DNA of 64,000 nucleotides from JALQXV01 sp051005235 (GCA_051005235.1 JBPCJO010000040.1:1-64000), one strand, 5' to 3'; numbered from the stretch's first letter, positions 1 through 8,357 are shown. Program-made: numbers and translations. The notes: generated by a model from the sequence alone, not told the origin.

Positions 1-84
1 CAATACGGCATGCTATTCATTGACCGCATCAATGTAGTCGCCAACAAAAAAGCACAGTTCGCTTCTACTATTCCTTTAATATAA
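1..84 (+). CDS. C-terminal end of an unidentified protein (partial)
   Basis: An open frame enters from the left edge and ends at a TAA at 82-84, giving 27 residues beginning QYGMLFIDRINVV. The fragment is too short to assign a family. It is called coding because it is open from the edge, runs the same way as the next gene and stops 24 bases before it. It could also be a chance open frame. Confidence 0.45.
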   Translation, partial: QYGMLFIDRINVVANKKAQFASTIPLI

Positions 85-108
85 ATTTAGACTTAAACGG
101 GGAATATT

Positions 109-303
109 ATGGTTAAATCATTTAATAAATATTTTAAAATTGGAAGTAGCAACGATCCTATCCACTCTAACCAGAGCAGCCATAGTGTCTATAAATATTC
201 TATGTACATGCAAAGCAAAGATAGTGCGTGGCTAAATCGAAATTTAAAGAAAAGCTACGAAGACGAAATTAACGAACCCGTCGAAGAAGATATTCGGGAT
301 TAG
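109..303 (+). CDS. small hypothetical protein, 64 aa
   Basis: This is a short hydrophilic protein with no signal peptide or membrane segment. It is lysine- and asparagine-rich in the first half and acidic at the C-terminus (EINEPVEEDIRD). A GGGGAA ribosome binding site lies just before the ATG with suitable spacing, which supports real translation. I do not recognise the family. It follows the partial gene at the left edge closely and may share its transcript. The 120 bases after it hold AT-rich promoter-like sequence leading to the Crp-type gene. Confidence 0.55.
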   Translation: MVKSFNKYFKIGSSNDPIHSNQSSHSVYKYSMYMQSKDSAWLNRNLKKSYEDEINEPVEEDIRD

Positions 304-425
304 TTCTAAATAACAAAAAACTGTTAGATCATGATAGTCTAGTAGGTGGACTATAAACTATGGACTAAAGTATAGTTTTATATTAGAATAATCTTAATGA
401 ACCGGAGACAGGCCTAGCCTACAAT

Positions 426-1103
426 ATGCACATTCCTGAAGAACTACTTACTATCTGTAGAGAGCATTCAATCCAGAAACGCGCACCCGGCGAACCAATC
501 TTGTACCAAGGTGAGGTTCCACGCCACGCATACATACTTACCGAGGGAATTGCAAAGATTTACGACATTGGCGGCGCTGGCGACGAAAAAATCGTCAACT
601 TCTTGTCGGTAGGTGATTTATTGCCCCCGGCTTGGGTGTTTAAAAAAGCTCCGGTAAGCCTGTACTACTACGACGCTTTTACACCATGCAGTTATTACCG
701 AATACCCCGCGACACTCTGTTAGCGGCAATCCAAAATACGCCTGCTATCACTTATTTTATGTTTGAGCATTACGCTACTTCTTTTGTGGGTTCTTTACTG
801 GAAATTAACGCTCTCGAACAGTCCAAAGGCAGTGAAAAGATTATTCATATGCTCCAGTACTTATTGATGCGCTTTCCGAGCAACCGCGGCCAAGGCAAAG
901 ACTGGCAACGTATCGATCTACGTATTACGCACCAAGACTTAGCAAACATGACTGGCCTTACCCGCGAAACAACCTCAACTGAACTCAATAAACTACGCCG
1001 CAAAAAAATCGTCGAATACTCTAACCAACACTACTCATTAAATATCCCACTACTTCGCTCTTTGCTGAGTTCCGAGGAGTTCCTCAGCTTCAAATTGCAG
1101 TAG
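426..1103 (+). CDS. Crp/Fnr-family transcriptional regulator
   Basis: The 225-residue protein has the length and layout of the Crp/Fnr family. An N-terminal cyclic-nucleotide-binding-like beta-barrel covers roughly residues 10-115, a long dimerisation helix follows, and a winged helix-turn-helix lies near residues 165-205 (DLANMTGLTRETTSTELNKL). No Fnr-type cysteine cluster is visible, so an iron-sulfur oxygen sensor is unlikely. The effector cannot be told from sequence. It is monocistronic and convergent with the response regulator gene downstream. Its TAG stop lies in the left arm of a long inverted repeat that probably terminates both genes. Confidence 0.85.
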   Translation: MHIPEELLTICREHSIQKRAPGEPILYQGEVPRHAYILTEGIAKIYDIGGAGDEKIVNFLSVGDLLPPAWVFKKAPVSLYYYDAFTPCSYYRIPRDTLLAAIQNTPAITYFMFEHYATSFVGSLLEINALEQSKGSEKIIHMLQYLLMRFPSNRGQGKDWQRIDLRITHQDLANMTGLTRETTSTELNKLRRKKIVEYSNQHYSLNIPLLRSLLSSEEFLSFKLQ

Positions 1104-1209
1104 TTTCTTTAGAAATATTTATTTCAAGAGACCCAGAAATGCCAAAATTAGGCATTTCTTGCCGAATATAACGGAGTCTCCTGAAATAAATATTTCTAAA
1201 GAAACTACT
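1099..1209. terminator. long inverted repeat between convergent genes, probable bidirectional terminator
   Basis: The arms 1099-1132 and 1176-1209 are complementary at 33 of 34 positions. A nested hairpin lies at 1136-1158 (GAAATGCC with GGCATTTC). Each arm supplies the TAG stop codon of one flanking gene, so the repeat sits exactly at the junction of two converging transcripts. Termination is inferred from position and stem strength. Confidence 0.7.
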
Positions 1210-1636
1210 CGTCCATTAAGCTGTTGCGGACGATGCGTACCAGTTCTTTAGGGGAGGCGTAGGCTTTAAGGACGTAGTGGGTGGCACCGAGGTCGAATGA
1301 ACTGTCGATGTCTTTTTGGACGTCGTAGTTACTGAAGACGATGATTTTATAGTCGGGGTGGGGTTTTTTCTGTAGTTCTGCGAGAAAGGTTAGCCCGTCC
1401 ATTTTGGGCATACGCAGATCGAGTAAAATCAAATCAGGGGTGTGTTTTTTTAGAACTTCGAGAGCTTCTTCGCCATTAAATGCCTTATGAACCGTGTAAC
1501 CTTCATGCTTAAGTACTGTTTCGTAGGCTTCATTTAACAAGGCTTCGTCTTCGACGATCAGGATCTGAGCTTTTTTTGGTGTGGTCATCGCGTTATCTGT
1601 ACTCCGTAATTGTTTAGTATTTACATTATTAGCCAT
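1205..1636 (-). CDS. CheY-type response regulator, single receiver domain
   Basis: The protein is a stand-alone receiver of about 143 residues with no output domain. The acidic pocket (IVEDEAL), the phospho-acceptor Asp in LILLDLRMPKMDG and the conserved Lys in YVLKAYASPKEL are all present. The ATG at 1636 is preferred over an upstream GTG that overlaps the kinase stop. It is the second gene of a tight two-gene operon behind the CHASE kinase, so it is the likely partner. With no DNA-binding domain it probably acts through protein contacts or as a phosphorelay intermediate. Confidence 0.85.
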   Translation of the reverse strand: MANNVNTKQLRSTDNAMTTPKKAQILIVEDEALLNEAYETVLKHEGYTVHKAFNGEEALEVLKKHTPDLILLDLRMPKMDGLTFLAELQKKPHPDYKIIVFSNYDVQKDIDSSFDLGATHYVLKAYASPKELVRIVRNSLMDE

Positions 1637-1644
1637 TTTTAGCA

Positions 1645-3456
1645 CTATGAACTATCCTGAACAGTTCCGTCTGTAAGATTGTTGGCACTGCTTGGTGAAC
1701 TCTGGGGAAGATTAATTGTAAATGTTGAACCTTTTCCGGGTTCACTGGTAACTTCAATTTTTCCGCCGTGCAACTCAATGAGTACTTTATCAATATACAA
1801 TCCGATACCGCTTCCGCCAACTTGTAATGACAGATCATTGTCGATGCGCGAGAACTTTTGGAAGAGCTTATCGAAATCTTCGGCGGCAATACCAATACCT
1901 TTGTCGATAATTTCAATACATATGGAGTCGTTCTTTACAGTGGTGCGAACGGTTATTTTAGCACCTTTATGGCTGTACTTGCTGGCATTGGAAATTAAGT
2001 TTTCGATGACCATTCGCAAACTAGAATCGTCAGCATATACTTTTAGCTTTTTGCGCGGTCGCTTAATAATAAGTGACTGTTCATTCTGCTCGAGCGTATC
2101 GGCGACATCAAGGGCGATCTCATCAATCAGCATATTAATATTAAACGTATGGGGATTAATTGTTAAACGCCCGGCGTCTGCTTTGGCAACATATAATATT
2201 TGGTTGATGGTATCGAGCTGCCGCTCATTGCTGGCATACGCCTTTTGAAGGGCAGGCAGCTGTTTTTTGCTAATTGCGCCGGTGTAACCCTCTAAAATCA
2301 TACCGAGGTACTGTTTGACGGCAGTAGCAGGCGTACGTAGCTGGTGCGAGGCGAGAGATAACAAATCGTCTTTAGCTTGTTGGGTTTCGTTTTGCTTGCT
2401 GTATACAATGGCGCGGGCACGGGTTAGCATAACTAGAAATAAGAAGCCAGCAATGGCAAAACTGATGGTTGTACCACCAATCAGTATTATATTTGAGCGT
2501 TGCAAGTCGCCACTTGCACCATTAATAGGTCCGGCAAAACGAAAAGTCCAGTCACGGGTAAAGAAGTTGGCAGTGTATGTCTGGGTAACACCCTCGGGGT
2601 CAGCGTCGCGATAACCCGCTGATTCGTATAGCAACGCATTTTGATCCGCAGTTGACCCATCAAATATCTGTATGTCAGAATAGGCACTGAGATTAGACGG
2701 ATTGATAGCTCCTTTAAAAAAATCTGCTGAGCGGTAGCCAGCGTTTATAAAACCGCCCAAATTAGCCCGCCGCTCTTCGACGGTCGTCGGCTTGGTATCT
2801 TTAAGATATATCGCCAGGTACATGACAAAGCTGGAGTTATTGTTACTCCCACGATCAGTCAAAAGAGTCAGGCGTTCTGAAATGCCAGTTTTTCCACTAT
2901 CTCGAACTTGGCTTGCGAGTTGGTTCCTAATAGGATCAGAGTATATATCAGTGCCAAGAGCTTTTTTAGCTCCCTCACCAAATGGTTCGACATAGGTGAC
3001 TGGAGCGTACTCTGGGCGGGCGCCGGCGGGGGTCACCGAAAAGTCTGAGAAGCCTTCGGCCCGTATTGCTTGGGTATAGCCTTCAAGCGAGGCAGCCGGA
3101 ACATGTTGCACATAGGTGATACCGGCTGCTCCCGGATAGGTTTTCTCGAGGTCGTATTGCTGGATATATCGCCGCCAATCGTCTCGGGTTACCAAGTCCG
3201 AGGCGCTGAATAAACCACTGGCACCACGAAGTATCTGCTCGTAGATAGCCAGGCGATTTGCAATATCCAGCTGAATTGAAGCGACTTGCTGGTTTAACTG
3301 TGTGGTTTGTTCGGTCTGGATTCGCTGGCGATCAACGTACCATGACAACAACGTGACCACCATTCCTAATACAAAGACAAGTCCCGTAGCGAGGACATAG
3401 CTTTTGACACCAGGTACGATCCTAATATGCCGCTTATATAGGGTAGATAATTTCAT
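1645..3456 (-). CDS. membrane histidine kinase with CHASE sensor domain
   Basis: The 603-residue sensor kinase has an N-terminal membrane helix near residues 18-40, then about 270 extracellular residues resembling a CHASE ligand-binding domain. A second membrane helix lies near 318-345. The DHp helix carries the phospho-acceptor His (SHQLRTPATA), and the HATPase domain has N-box (ENLISNASKY), G1 (DKGIGIA) and G2 (GGSGIGLYI) motifs. All catalytic motifs look intact. It is transcribed ahead of the single-domain regulator with eight bases between them. The ligand is unknown; known CHASE domains bind small organic signals. Confidence 0.88.
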   Translation of the reverse strand: MKLSTLYKRHIRIVPGVKSYVLATGLVFVLGMVVTLLSWYVDRQRIQTEQTTQLNQQVASIQLDIANRLAIYEQILRGASGLFSASDLVTRDDWRRYIQQYDLEKTYPGAAGITYVQHVPAASLEGYTQAIRAEGFSDFSVTPAGARPEYAPVTYVEPFGEGAKKALGTDIYSDPIRNQLASQVRDSGKTGISERLTLLTDRGSNNNSSFVMYLAIYLKDTKPTTVEERRANLGGFINAGYRSADFFKGAINPSNLSAYSDIQIFDGSTADQNALLYESAGYRDADPEGVTQTYTANFFTRDWTFRFAGPINGASGDLQRSNIILIGGTTISFAIAGFLFLVMLTRARAIVYSKQNETQQAKDDLLSLASHQLRTPATAVKQYLGMILEGYTGAISKKQLPALQKAYASNERQLDTINQILYVAKADAGRLTINPHTFNINMLIDEIALDVADTLEQNEQSLIIKRPRKKLKVYADDSSLRMVIENLISNASKYSHKGAKITVRTTVKNDSICIEIIDKGIGIAAEDFDKLFQKFSRIDNDLSLQVGGSGIGLYIDKVLIELHGGKIEVTSEPGKGSTFTINLPQSSPSSANNLTDGTVQDSS

Positions 3457-3602
3457 TAGTAATTGAGTGGTTTAATGCAACGGCATTCATATATAAGCTT
3501 TACTATAATGAATTATCATACAGGGGTTATAAATAATCTTTTGTGAAAATTTTTACAGCTTTAGGTAGCGTCGCGAGAGCAGGTGTTATTATTAAATAAC
3601 GA

Positions 3603-4811
3603 ATGGCCAGTACACCCACAGACTTTACTTTTACGATTTCACACCGCTCTGGTTTAAGCCGTTCTGGCCAAATTACAACGCCCCATGGCACAATCCAAAC
3701 TCCAGCCTTTATCCCAGTAGGAACCCAAGCCAGCTTAAAGGCTTTAACCCCCGAACAATTGTCAGAAGTGGGTGCTCAAGCAGTTCTCGCAAACGCCTAC
3801 CACCTCTACTTGCGGCCTGGACCAGACATTATTGAGGAGGCAGGCGGGTTAGGCAGTTTTATGCACTGGGACGGTCCAAGCTTTACCGACAGCGGTGGCT
3901 TTCAGATCATGTCGCTGGGTACAGGTTTTAAAAAAGTTATTAACATGTCAGCCGGCAGCGGCCAGCCAGCCATACCAAAAAAAGATCGTATGGCGTGGGT
4001 CGATGACGACGGCGTAACTTTTAAATCACACATTGACGGCTCTAAGCATCGCTTTAACCCCGAACTATCAATGCAAATTCAGCACAAACTCGGCGCCGAT
4101 ATTATGTTTGCCTTTGATGAATTAACAACGCTACATGACAGCCGCCAGTACCAAGAAGAATCTCTGGAGCAGCGTACCCACCCCTGGGCAGTTCGATCTT
4201 TGACCGAGCACCAACGCCTCACTGCCAAGTATCCCGCCAGGCCCTATCAGGCATTGTTTGGGGTAGTGCAGGGAGCCCAGTACGAAGACCTGCGCCGCCA
4301 TTCCGCCCGTTTTCTTGCCGGATTGGAGTTTGATGGCTTTGGCTTGGGAGGAGCCTTAACCAAAGATGGGCTCGGTGAAATAGTCCGCTGGATGGTTGAA
4401 GAATTGCCCGAAGATAAGCCACGACACATGCTTGGCATTAGTGAGCCGAATGACATCTTTGATTGCATTGAGCATGGCGCCGACACCTTTGACTGTGTTT
4501 CACCGGCTCGCGTCGGACGAAATGGCGCGCTCTACCTGCCAGATGGACGCATCAACATTACAAACCAAAAGTATCGCCGCGATTTCAACCCTCTCGACGA
4601 ATCATGCGACTGCTACACCTGCCAGCACTACACCCGAGCCTATCTTAACCATTTATTTAAAAGCCGAGAACTATTAGCGAACACACTGGCTACGATTCAT
4701 AATGAGCGGTTTATCATACGCCTGGTTGATGATATTCGGCATAGCATAGAAAGCGATACGTATATCGATTTCAAAAATTTTTGGTTAAGCCGTTTTTACG
4801 CAAGTACTTGA
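3603..4811 (+). CDS. tgt: tRNA-guanine transglycosylase (queuine tRNA-ribosyltransferase)
   Basis: Tgt exchanges the guanine at position 34 of GUN-anticodon tRNAs for a queuine precursor. The protein has the family motifs FTDSGGFQIMS, the nucleophile region FDCVSPARVGRNG and a C-terminal zinc site (CDCYTC followed by a His). At 402 residues it is slightly long, with a likely insertion near residues 105-135 (KKVINMSAGSGQ). The motif usually written DCVLPTR reads DCVSPAR here. No queuosine biosynthesis genes are in the window, so the base may be salvaged. A weak -10-like TATTAA lies seven bases before the ATG. Confidence 0.95.
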   Translation: MASTPTDFTFTISHRSGLSRSGQITTPHGTIQTPAFIPVGTQASLKALTPEQLSEVGAQAVLANAYHLYLRPGPDIIEEAGGLGSFMHWDGPSFTDSGGFQIMSLGTGFKKVINMSAGSGQPAIPKKDRMAWVDDDGVTFKSHIDGSKHRFNPELSMQIQHKLGADIMFAFDELTTLHDSRQYQEESLEQRTHPWAVRSLTEHQRLTAKYPARPYQALFGVVQGAQYEDLRRHSARFLAGLEFDGFGLGGALTKDGLGEIVRWMVEELPEDKPRHMLGISEPNDIFDCIEHGADTFDCVSPARVGRNGALYLPDGRINITNQKYRRDFNPLDESCDCYTCQHYTRAYLNHLFKSRELLANTLATIHNERFIIRLVDDIRHSIESDTYIDFKNFWLSRFYAST

Positions 4812-4864
4812 CACTGCCCCGCCCCTTGAGAGCCTAGACTATCGCACTTTTATGCAGCCCAGGG

Positions 4865-5308
4865 TTACTCGTGGTGATACTTGCCGTCAGCCATTATGCT
4901 ATACGTTCGATATAGCTGTTCGATCAGCAATAACCGAACGATCTGGTGGGGGAACACCAGCGGCGAAAGCGCCAAAATGTAATTGGCTCGACGCTGAACA
5001 TCAACAGAGACACCATAGGCGCCTCCGATTCTAAAGATGAGGCGTTTAACCGATTGGTTCTGCAAAGTCTCAAGTGCATAGGCGAGCCGGTCGTTGGCCC
5101 ACATTTTACCGCGCTCATCAAGCAAAATGACGGTATCGTCTGGTTTGAGCTGCTTAATAATCGCGGCGGATTCTTGCGTTACATCTGAAGAGGGAATAAG
5201 TTGCCAACTAAAATCACAGTACTTGGTAAGCCGTTTTTCGTATTCGGCAATTGCAGTCGCCAGGTTTGGGTCGTGTTTTTTACCAACGGTTATTGTTATG
5301 ATTTTCAT
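4865..5308 (-). CDS. rlmH: 23S rRNA pseudouridine1915 N3-methyltransferase
   Basis: RlmH is a small SPOUT methyltransferase that modifies pseudouridine 1915 in helix 69 of 23S rRNA. The 147-residue product begins MKIITITVGKKHDPN, close to family length (about 155). It carries the knotted C-terminal motifs FRIGGAYG and the tail IEQLYRTYSIMADGKYHHE. The start at 5308 is chosen because the longer open frame upstream reads through the end of the ABC permease gene. It lies two bases after that gene on the same strand, so the two are probably cotranscribed. Confidence 0.95.
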   Translation of the reverse strand: MKIITITVGKKHDPNLATAIAEYEKRLTKYCDFSWQLIPSSDVTQESAAIIKQLKPDDTVILLDERGKMWANDRLAYALETLQNQSVKRLIFRIGGAYGVSVDVQRRANYILALSPLVFPHQIVRLLLIEQLYRTYSIMADGKYHHE

Positions 5309-5310
5309 AA

Positions 5311-6540
5311 TTAGTATGAGCGTAGCGCTTCTATTGGATCTTTGCGCGAGGCTTTGACGGCAGGGATTAGGCCAAACACGATACCAACCGCCACCGACAC
5401 TCCGGCCGAAACAACTACCACCGGCCACGTAATAGTGGGTTCGAGGTTGGTGAGAATACGGAGCAATACATTGATGACGCCTGATAATCCAATTCCAATG
5501 GCAGCACCCCATATTGAGATAACCATGGCTTCAACCAAAAACTGGGATTGAATCTGCCGGTTGGTCGCGCCAACCGCTTTACGAATGCCAATTTCGCGCG
5601 TTCGTTCGGTCACCGAAACCAACATTACATTCATGATTCCAACTCCACCCACAAATAGAGAAACGGCAGCCATGATGGTAACCGACGTCGTTACCAGGCC
5701 CAACACACTATTAGCGACCGCGGCCATTTCATCTTGTCGCAAGACTGTAAAGTCATCTTGGCCGGCGTGATTTTCTTTTAAGCTGGCAGTTAACCCAGCA
5801 ATTGTCTGGTCGATCTGACCCGGATCTTTTGGCCGGGCGAGAATTTCATAAATAGTTAAGTCATCTTTTACTAAAGCAGTGGCGCTTTCATAGGGTATAA
5901 ATACGGCATTATTAAAATCTGCCTCGGGACTTAGCGGGTTAGTTGGGAAACGCTCAAACACCCCACGAACAATAAAATCCTGGCCACGTAGCTGGAAGGT
6001 TTTGCCCAGGGGTACATTTTCTTTAAATAGCTTTTCGGCAATTCCAATACCGATAACTGCCACTTTGCGGTCTTTATCGGTTTCGCCAAAGAAATTTCCA
6101 AATTCTACGCTCTGGTTAATAACTTTGGGTAAATTTTGATCAGTCGCCATAATAAAAGCTTGGTTTAAATGTTCTTCGCCGATAGACGGCGTGCCAGAGA
6201 TAATACTCAGTGGTACGGCAACACTGATATCAGGATTTTTCTGGACTGACTGTAGGTCTTTATTGGTAACTTTACTGGCTGACAAGAACGATAAGATATT
6301 TATACCATCAATATTGCCAGCCGCATCACGCTTAACCAGCGAGCCTGGCCGTATCGTAATTAAATCGTTGCCCACAATATTGGTTTGGCCAGATACCTGA
6401 CGTTTCACGCCTTCGCCTAAACTTACAGTCGTGATCACACTTACAACGCCAATAATTATACCTAGCATAGTGAGGAAGCTGCGGAACCGGGCAGCCTTAA
6501 TTGAGGATCTTGCCATGCGCAGATGTTCAGACAGCATCAT
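5311..6540 (-). CDS. ABC transporter permease, MacB/FtsX type
   Basis: The 409-residue integral membrane protein has an N-terminal helix (FRSFLTMLGIIIGVVSVITT), a periplasmic-type MacB_PCD domain of about 210 residues and a C-terminal FtsX bundle of three helices. The coupling motif GIRKAVGATNRQIQSQFLVEA is clear. MacB-type systems do not form a classic substrate channel but transmit mechanical force to extracellular partners. They export peptides, toxins or lipoproteins. Its start overlaps the end of the ATPase gene by four bases, so the two form a transporter. The substrate is unknown. Confidence 0.9.
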   Translation of the reverse strand: MMLSEHLRMARSSIKAARFRSFLTMLGIIIGVVSVITTVSLGEGVKRQVSGQTNIVGNDLITIRPGSLVKRDAAGNIDGINILSFLSASKVTNKDLQSVQKNPDISVAVPLSIISGTPSIGEEHLNQAFIMATDQNLPKVINQSVEFGNFFGETDKDRKVAVIGIGIAEKLFKENVPLGKTFQLRGQDFIVRGVFERFPTNPLSPEADFNNAVFIPYESATALVKDDLTIYEILARPKDPGQIDQTIAGLTASLKENHAGQDDFTVLRQDEMAAVANSVLGLVTTSVTIMAAVSLFVGGVGIMNVMLVSVTERTREIGIRKAVGATNRQIQSQFLVEAMVISIWGAAIGIGLSGVINVLLRILTNLEPTITWPVVVVSAGVSVAVGIVFGLIPAVKASRKDPIEALRSY

Positions 6541-7415
6541 TTCTTAGCCCTCCGCGGCGCGTGTTTAGTGGGTAATCGGGTTCGCTTCTTGGTTGATGTA
6601 CGCCTGCGCGGTCTATCATCACCATGCTTGGGAATTTCGCTAATTAGCGCCGAGACGCCGGCCAGATCTTCTTCGCTGAGGTCTTTTGGAACAAATACCA
6701 CCGTTTGCTCAGCACTCTTGGCGACTTCACCTAACTTAGTTTTTTCGTCACGTACAATATTGCCATCATACATATACAGTACTCGAGTCGCGTAGCGGGT
6801 TAACTCTGGGTTATGGGTCACCATCAAGATAGTATTGCCCATGCGGTGCACTTCGTTTAATAACTCCATGACCAGCCGGGAGGAGGCACTGTCGAGGTTA
6901 CCGGTTGGCTCGTCAGCAATTAAGATTTTTGGCTCGTTCACCAAGGCGCGGGCAATCGTGACACGCTGCACCTGGCCGCCGCTCAGCTGGTGGGGCAGGT
7001 AATACGCCCGATTGCTCAGCCCAACGCGCTCTAGCATGGCGTGGGCGAGCTTGAGGCGCCGTCCGGTCCGCTTGCCCTTATACGTCAGCGGCAACGCAAC
7101 ATTTTCGAGGGCAGTAAGTTTAGAGATCAAGCTCGAAAATTGAAACACAAAGCCAATTTTGTCACGCCGCGTTTTAGCGCGCCCATTGGTACTCAATTTT
7201 TCTACCGAACGCCCGTCTAGCCGATAGATTCCGTGCGTCGGCCGGTCAAGCATACCGATAATACTCATCAGAGACGATTTACCAGATCCGCTCGGTCCCA
7301 TAATCGCCACAAACTCACCTTTTTCAACGCTCAGACTCACTTCTTCGAGCGCAACAGTGGTTGCGTCACCGAAGCCATACAGTTTGCTGACGTCCTTTAA
7401 CTCGATAATTGGCAT
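6537..7415 (-). CDS. ABC transporter ATP-binding protein, MacB/LolD type
   Basis: This is a complete nucleotide-binding domain: Walker A GPSGSGKSS, signature LSGGQVQRVTIARAL, Walker B ILIADEPTGNLDS and H-loop MVTHNPE. The core is about 225 residues and is followed by a basic tail of about 65 residues (KKRTRLPTKHAPRRAKK), which may bind nucleic acid, lipid or a partner. It is the first gene of an operon with the permease and rlmH. A TAGAAT hexamer at 7423-7428 lies exactly seven bases before the ATG, suggesting a leaderless transcript. Confidence 0.92.
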   Translation of the reverse strand: MPIIELKDVSKLYGFGDATTVALEEVSLSVEKGEFVAIMGPSGSGKSSLMSIIGMLDRPTHGIYRLDGRSVEKLSTNGRAKTRRDKIGFVFQFSSLISKLTALENVALPLTYKGKRTGRRLKLAHAMLERVGLSNRAYYLPHQLSGGQVQRVTIARALVNEPKILIADEPTGNLDSASSRLVMELLNEVHRMGNTILMVTHNPELTRYATRVLYMYDGNIVRDEKTKLGEVAKSAEQTVVFVPKDLSEEDLAGVSALISEIPKHGDDRPRRRTSTKKRTRLPTKHAPRRAKK

Positions 7416-7521
7416 TATGTCTATTCTACGCTGTAATTAGCATCTATAACAGGGGTTTTGTAGTAAAATTATCTTTGCAGCTGTTTATTTTAATAATTTG
7501 TTAGTGCCTAGTTGTGACAAC

Positions 7522-7688
7522 GTATAGCTAATCCAAAACAAAATCTGCAGAATTAGGCTGATGGATCAGTGAGTTAAATAGGTTCATTTTGATTGAGGCA
7601 TATCGGTAGATATGGCGAGTGAGGAAAGAACCTATTTAGCCACTGAGGCGCAGTCTAAAATGCAGATTTTGCTTTGGAATGGCTATAC
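7522..7688. mobile_element. MITE-like element, copy A
   Basis: The segment is bounded by imperfect terminal inverted repeats of 28 bp (7522-7549 and 7661-7688, 25 of 28 complementary, starting GTATAGC). Its 120-bp core (7546-7665) recurs at 58586-58705 with only three differences. It has no open frame of note and contains an internal inverted repeat (AAATAGGTTC with GAACCTATTT). These traits fit a non-autonomous transposable element or a mobile structured RNA. Confidence 0.75.
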
Positions 7689-7701
7689 ACTTGTGTTTCG
7701 C

Positions 7702-7748
7702 TACTATACTAGCGTTTCATTAAACGTTCATGAAACGCTAGTATAGTA
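7702..7748. repeat. palindrome family 1 copy
   Basis: A perfect 19-bp stem (7702-7720 with 7730-7748, TACTATACTAGCGTTTCAT) encloses a nine-base loop. Related palindromes occur at 35765, 38373, 41010 and 43071. This copy ends 27 bases upstream of tRNA-Ser and may overlap its promoter region. Confidence 0.75.
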
Positions 7749-7775
7749 CTGGGTTACGGTATACTAATGTCTTAT

Positions 7776-7865
7776 GGAGGGGTCGCCTAGTGGCCTATGG
7801 CGCCGCCTTGGAAAGGCGGTTTGGGAGCAATCTCATCGAGGGTTCGAATCCCTCTCCCTCCGCCA
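7776..7865 (+). tRNA. tRNA-Ser (GGA)
   Basis: A 90-nt class II tRNA folds with a seven-pair acceptor stem (GGAGGGG with TCCCTCC), anticodon GGA at 7810-7812 in the loop TTGGAAA, a long variable arm, a GGTTCGAATCC T-arm and an encoded CCA end. It reads UCC/UCU codons. A strong hairpin follows at once, and the last 18 nt of the gene are repeated exactly at 8019-8036. Confidence 0.95.
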
Positions 7866-7901
7866 TCTAAAAAGGACCGAGCAAAGCCGGTCCTTTTTAG
7901 A
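7866..7901 (+). terminator. tRNA-Ser terminator hairpin
   Basis: A perfect 14-bp stem (TCTAAAAAGGACCG with CGGTCCTTTTTAGA) with an eight-base loop begins directly after the CCA end. The T-run lies in the 3' arm, as expected of a rho-independent terminator. Confidence 0.85.
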
Positions 7902-8036
7902 TGCACGGGTAAGGGGATGCGAACCCGAAGGGTTCGGCGGACGACGACCGGAGAGCAAGCAAATGGGTACATTTGCTTGCCGAGCACCGCAGGAAGGAGC
8001 GCGGCGAAGCCACGCGATATCCCTCTCCCTCCGCCA
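7902..8036 (+). other. tRNA-trailing structured element (Ser type)
   Basis: The segment begins TGCA, then carries a near-copy of the tRNA T-arm in inverted orientation (7914-7926, GGGATGCGAACCC, one mismatch to the reverse complement of the tRNA). It ends with an exact 18-nt direct copy of the tRNA 3' end including CCA. Inside are a hairpin CGAACCC/GGGTTCG and an 11-bp perfect stem GCAAGCAAATG/CATTTGCTTGC. A similar arrangement follows tRNA-Glu. Its function is unknown: it could be an attachment-site relic, a mobile element or a processed RNA. Confidence 0.6.
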
Positions 8037-8055
8037 AATTGTTTTATATATCCGC

Positions 8056-8277
8056 TTAAATGATTCGTCGGTGTCTGCTCATAGAAAGAATAGAATTGTG
8101 AAGCGCAGCAACACTAAAACGCCTCTGGCGGTCTTGAATCTGCTTCCGTTCCTCGGACGAAAGCTCTGATATCTCAGGCGGCGGCACATCTGTGGACGCA
8201 TCTAGTTGACCAGGATGGAACTCTGCGCTTAAACGTGTGAGAGGATCGGGTTGAATATCTTTATTTGTATAAACCAT
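8056..8277 (-). CDS. small hypothetical protein, 73 aa
   Basis: The product is a short soluble protein with an acidic, proline-containing middle (STDVPPPEISELSSEERKQIQDRQRRF) and a basic end. No domain is recognised. A TAAGAT hexamer lies seven bases before the ATG, the same geometry as the leaderless starts elsewhere in the window. It sits alone between the tRNA-Ser trailing element and pyrH, on the pyrH strand and downstream of it. Protein-like composition and promoter geometry favour a real gene, but coding is not certain. Confidence 0.5.
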   Translation of the reverse strand: MVYTNKDIQPDPLTRLSAEFHPGQLDASTDVPPPEISELSSEERKQIQDRQRRFSVAALHNSILSMSRHRRII

Positions 8278-8357
8278 GAGTACTATCTTAACTCGTGGTT
8301 TTTAATATGCCTGTTAGAAATATCACTGCATACTGTTAGTTATCTTACAAGAATGTC

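Noticed and set aside
5309..5512. Longer N-terminus for RlmH
   Set aside because: The extra 68 codons are antisense-free but lie entirely within the upstream permease gene in another frame and give a composition unlike any RlmH. The conserved family start is at 5308.
7848..8036. Ordinary integrative island at tRNA-Ser
   Set aside because: The direct repeats are only 171 bp apart with no integrase or cargo between them, so a normal island is excluded; a remnant or miniature element remains possible.
7774..8169. Open frames of 131, 88 and 66 codons through tRNA-Ser and the element after it
   Set aside because: They run through a clear tRNA gene, its terminator and a structured segment. Similar hypothetical proteins in databases are probably the same artefact.
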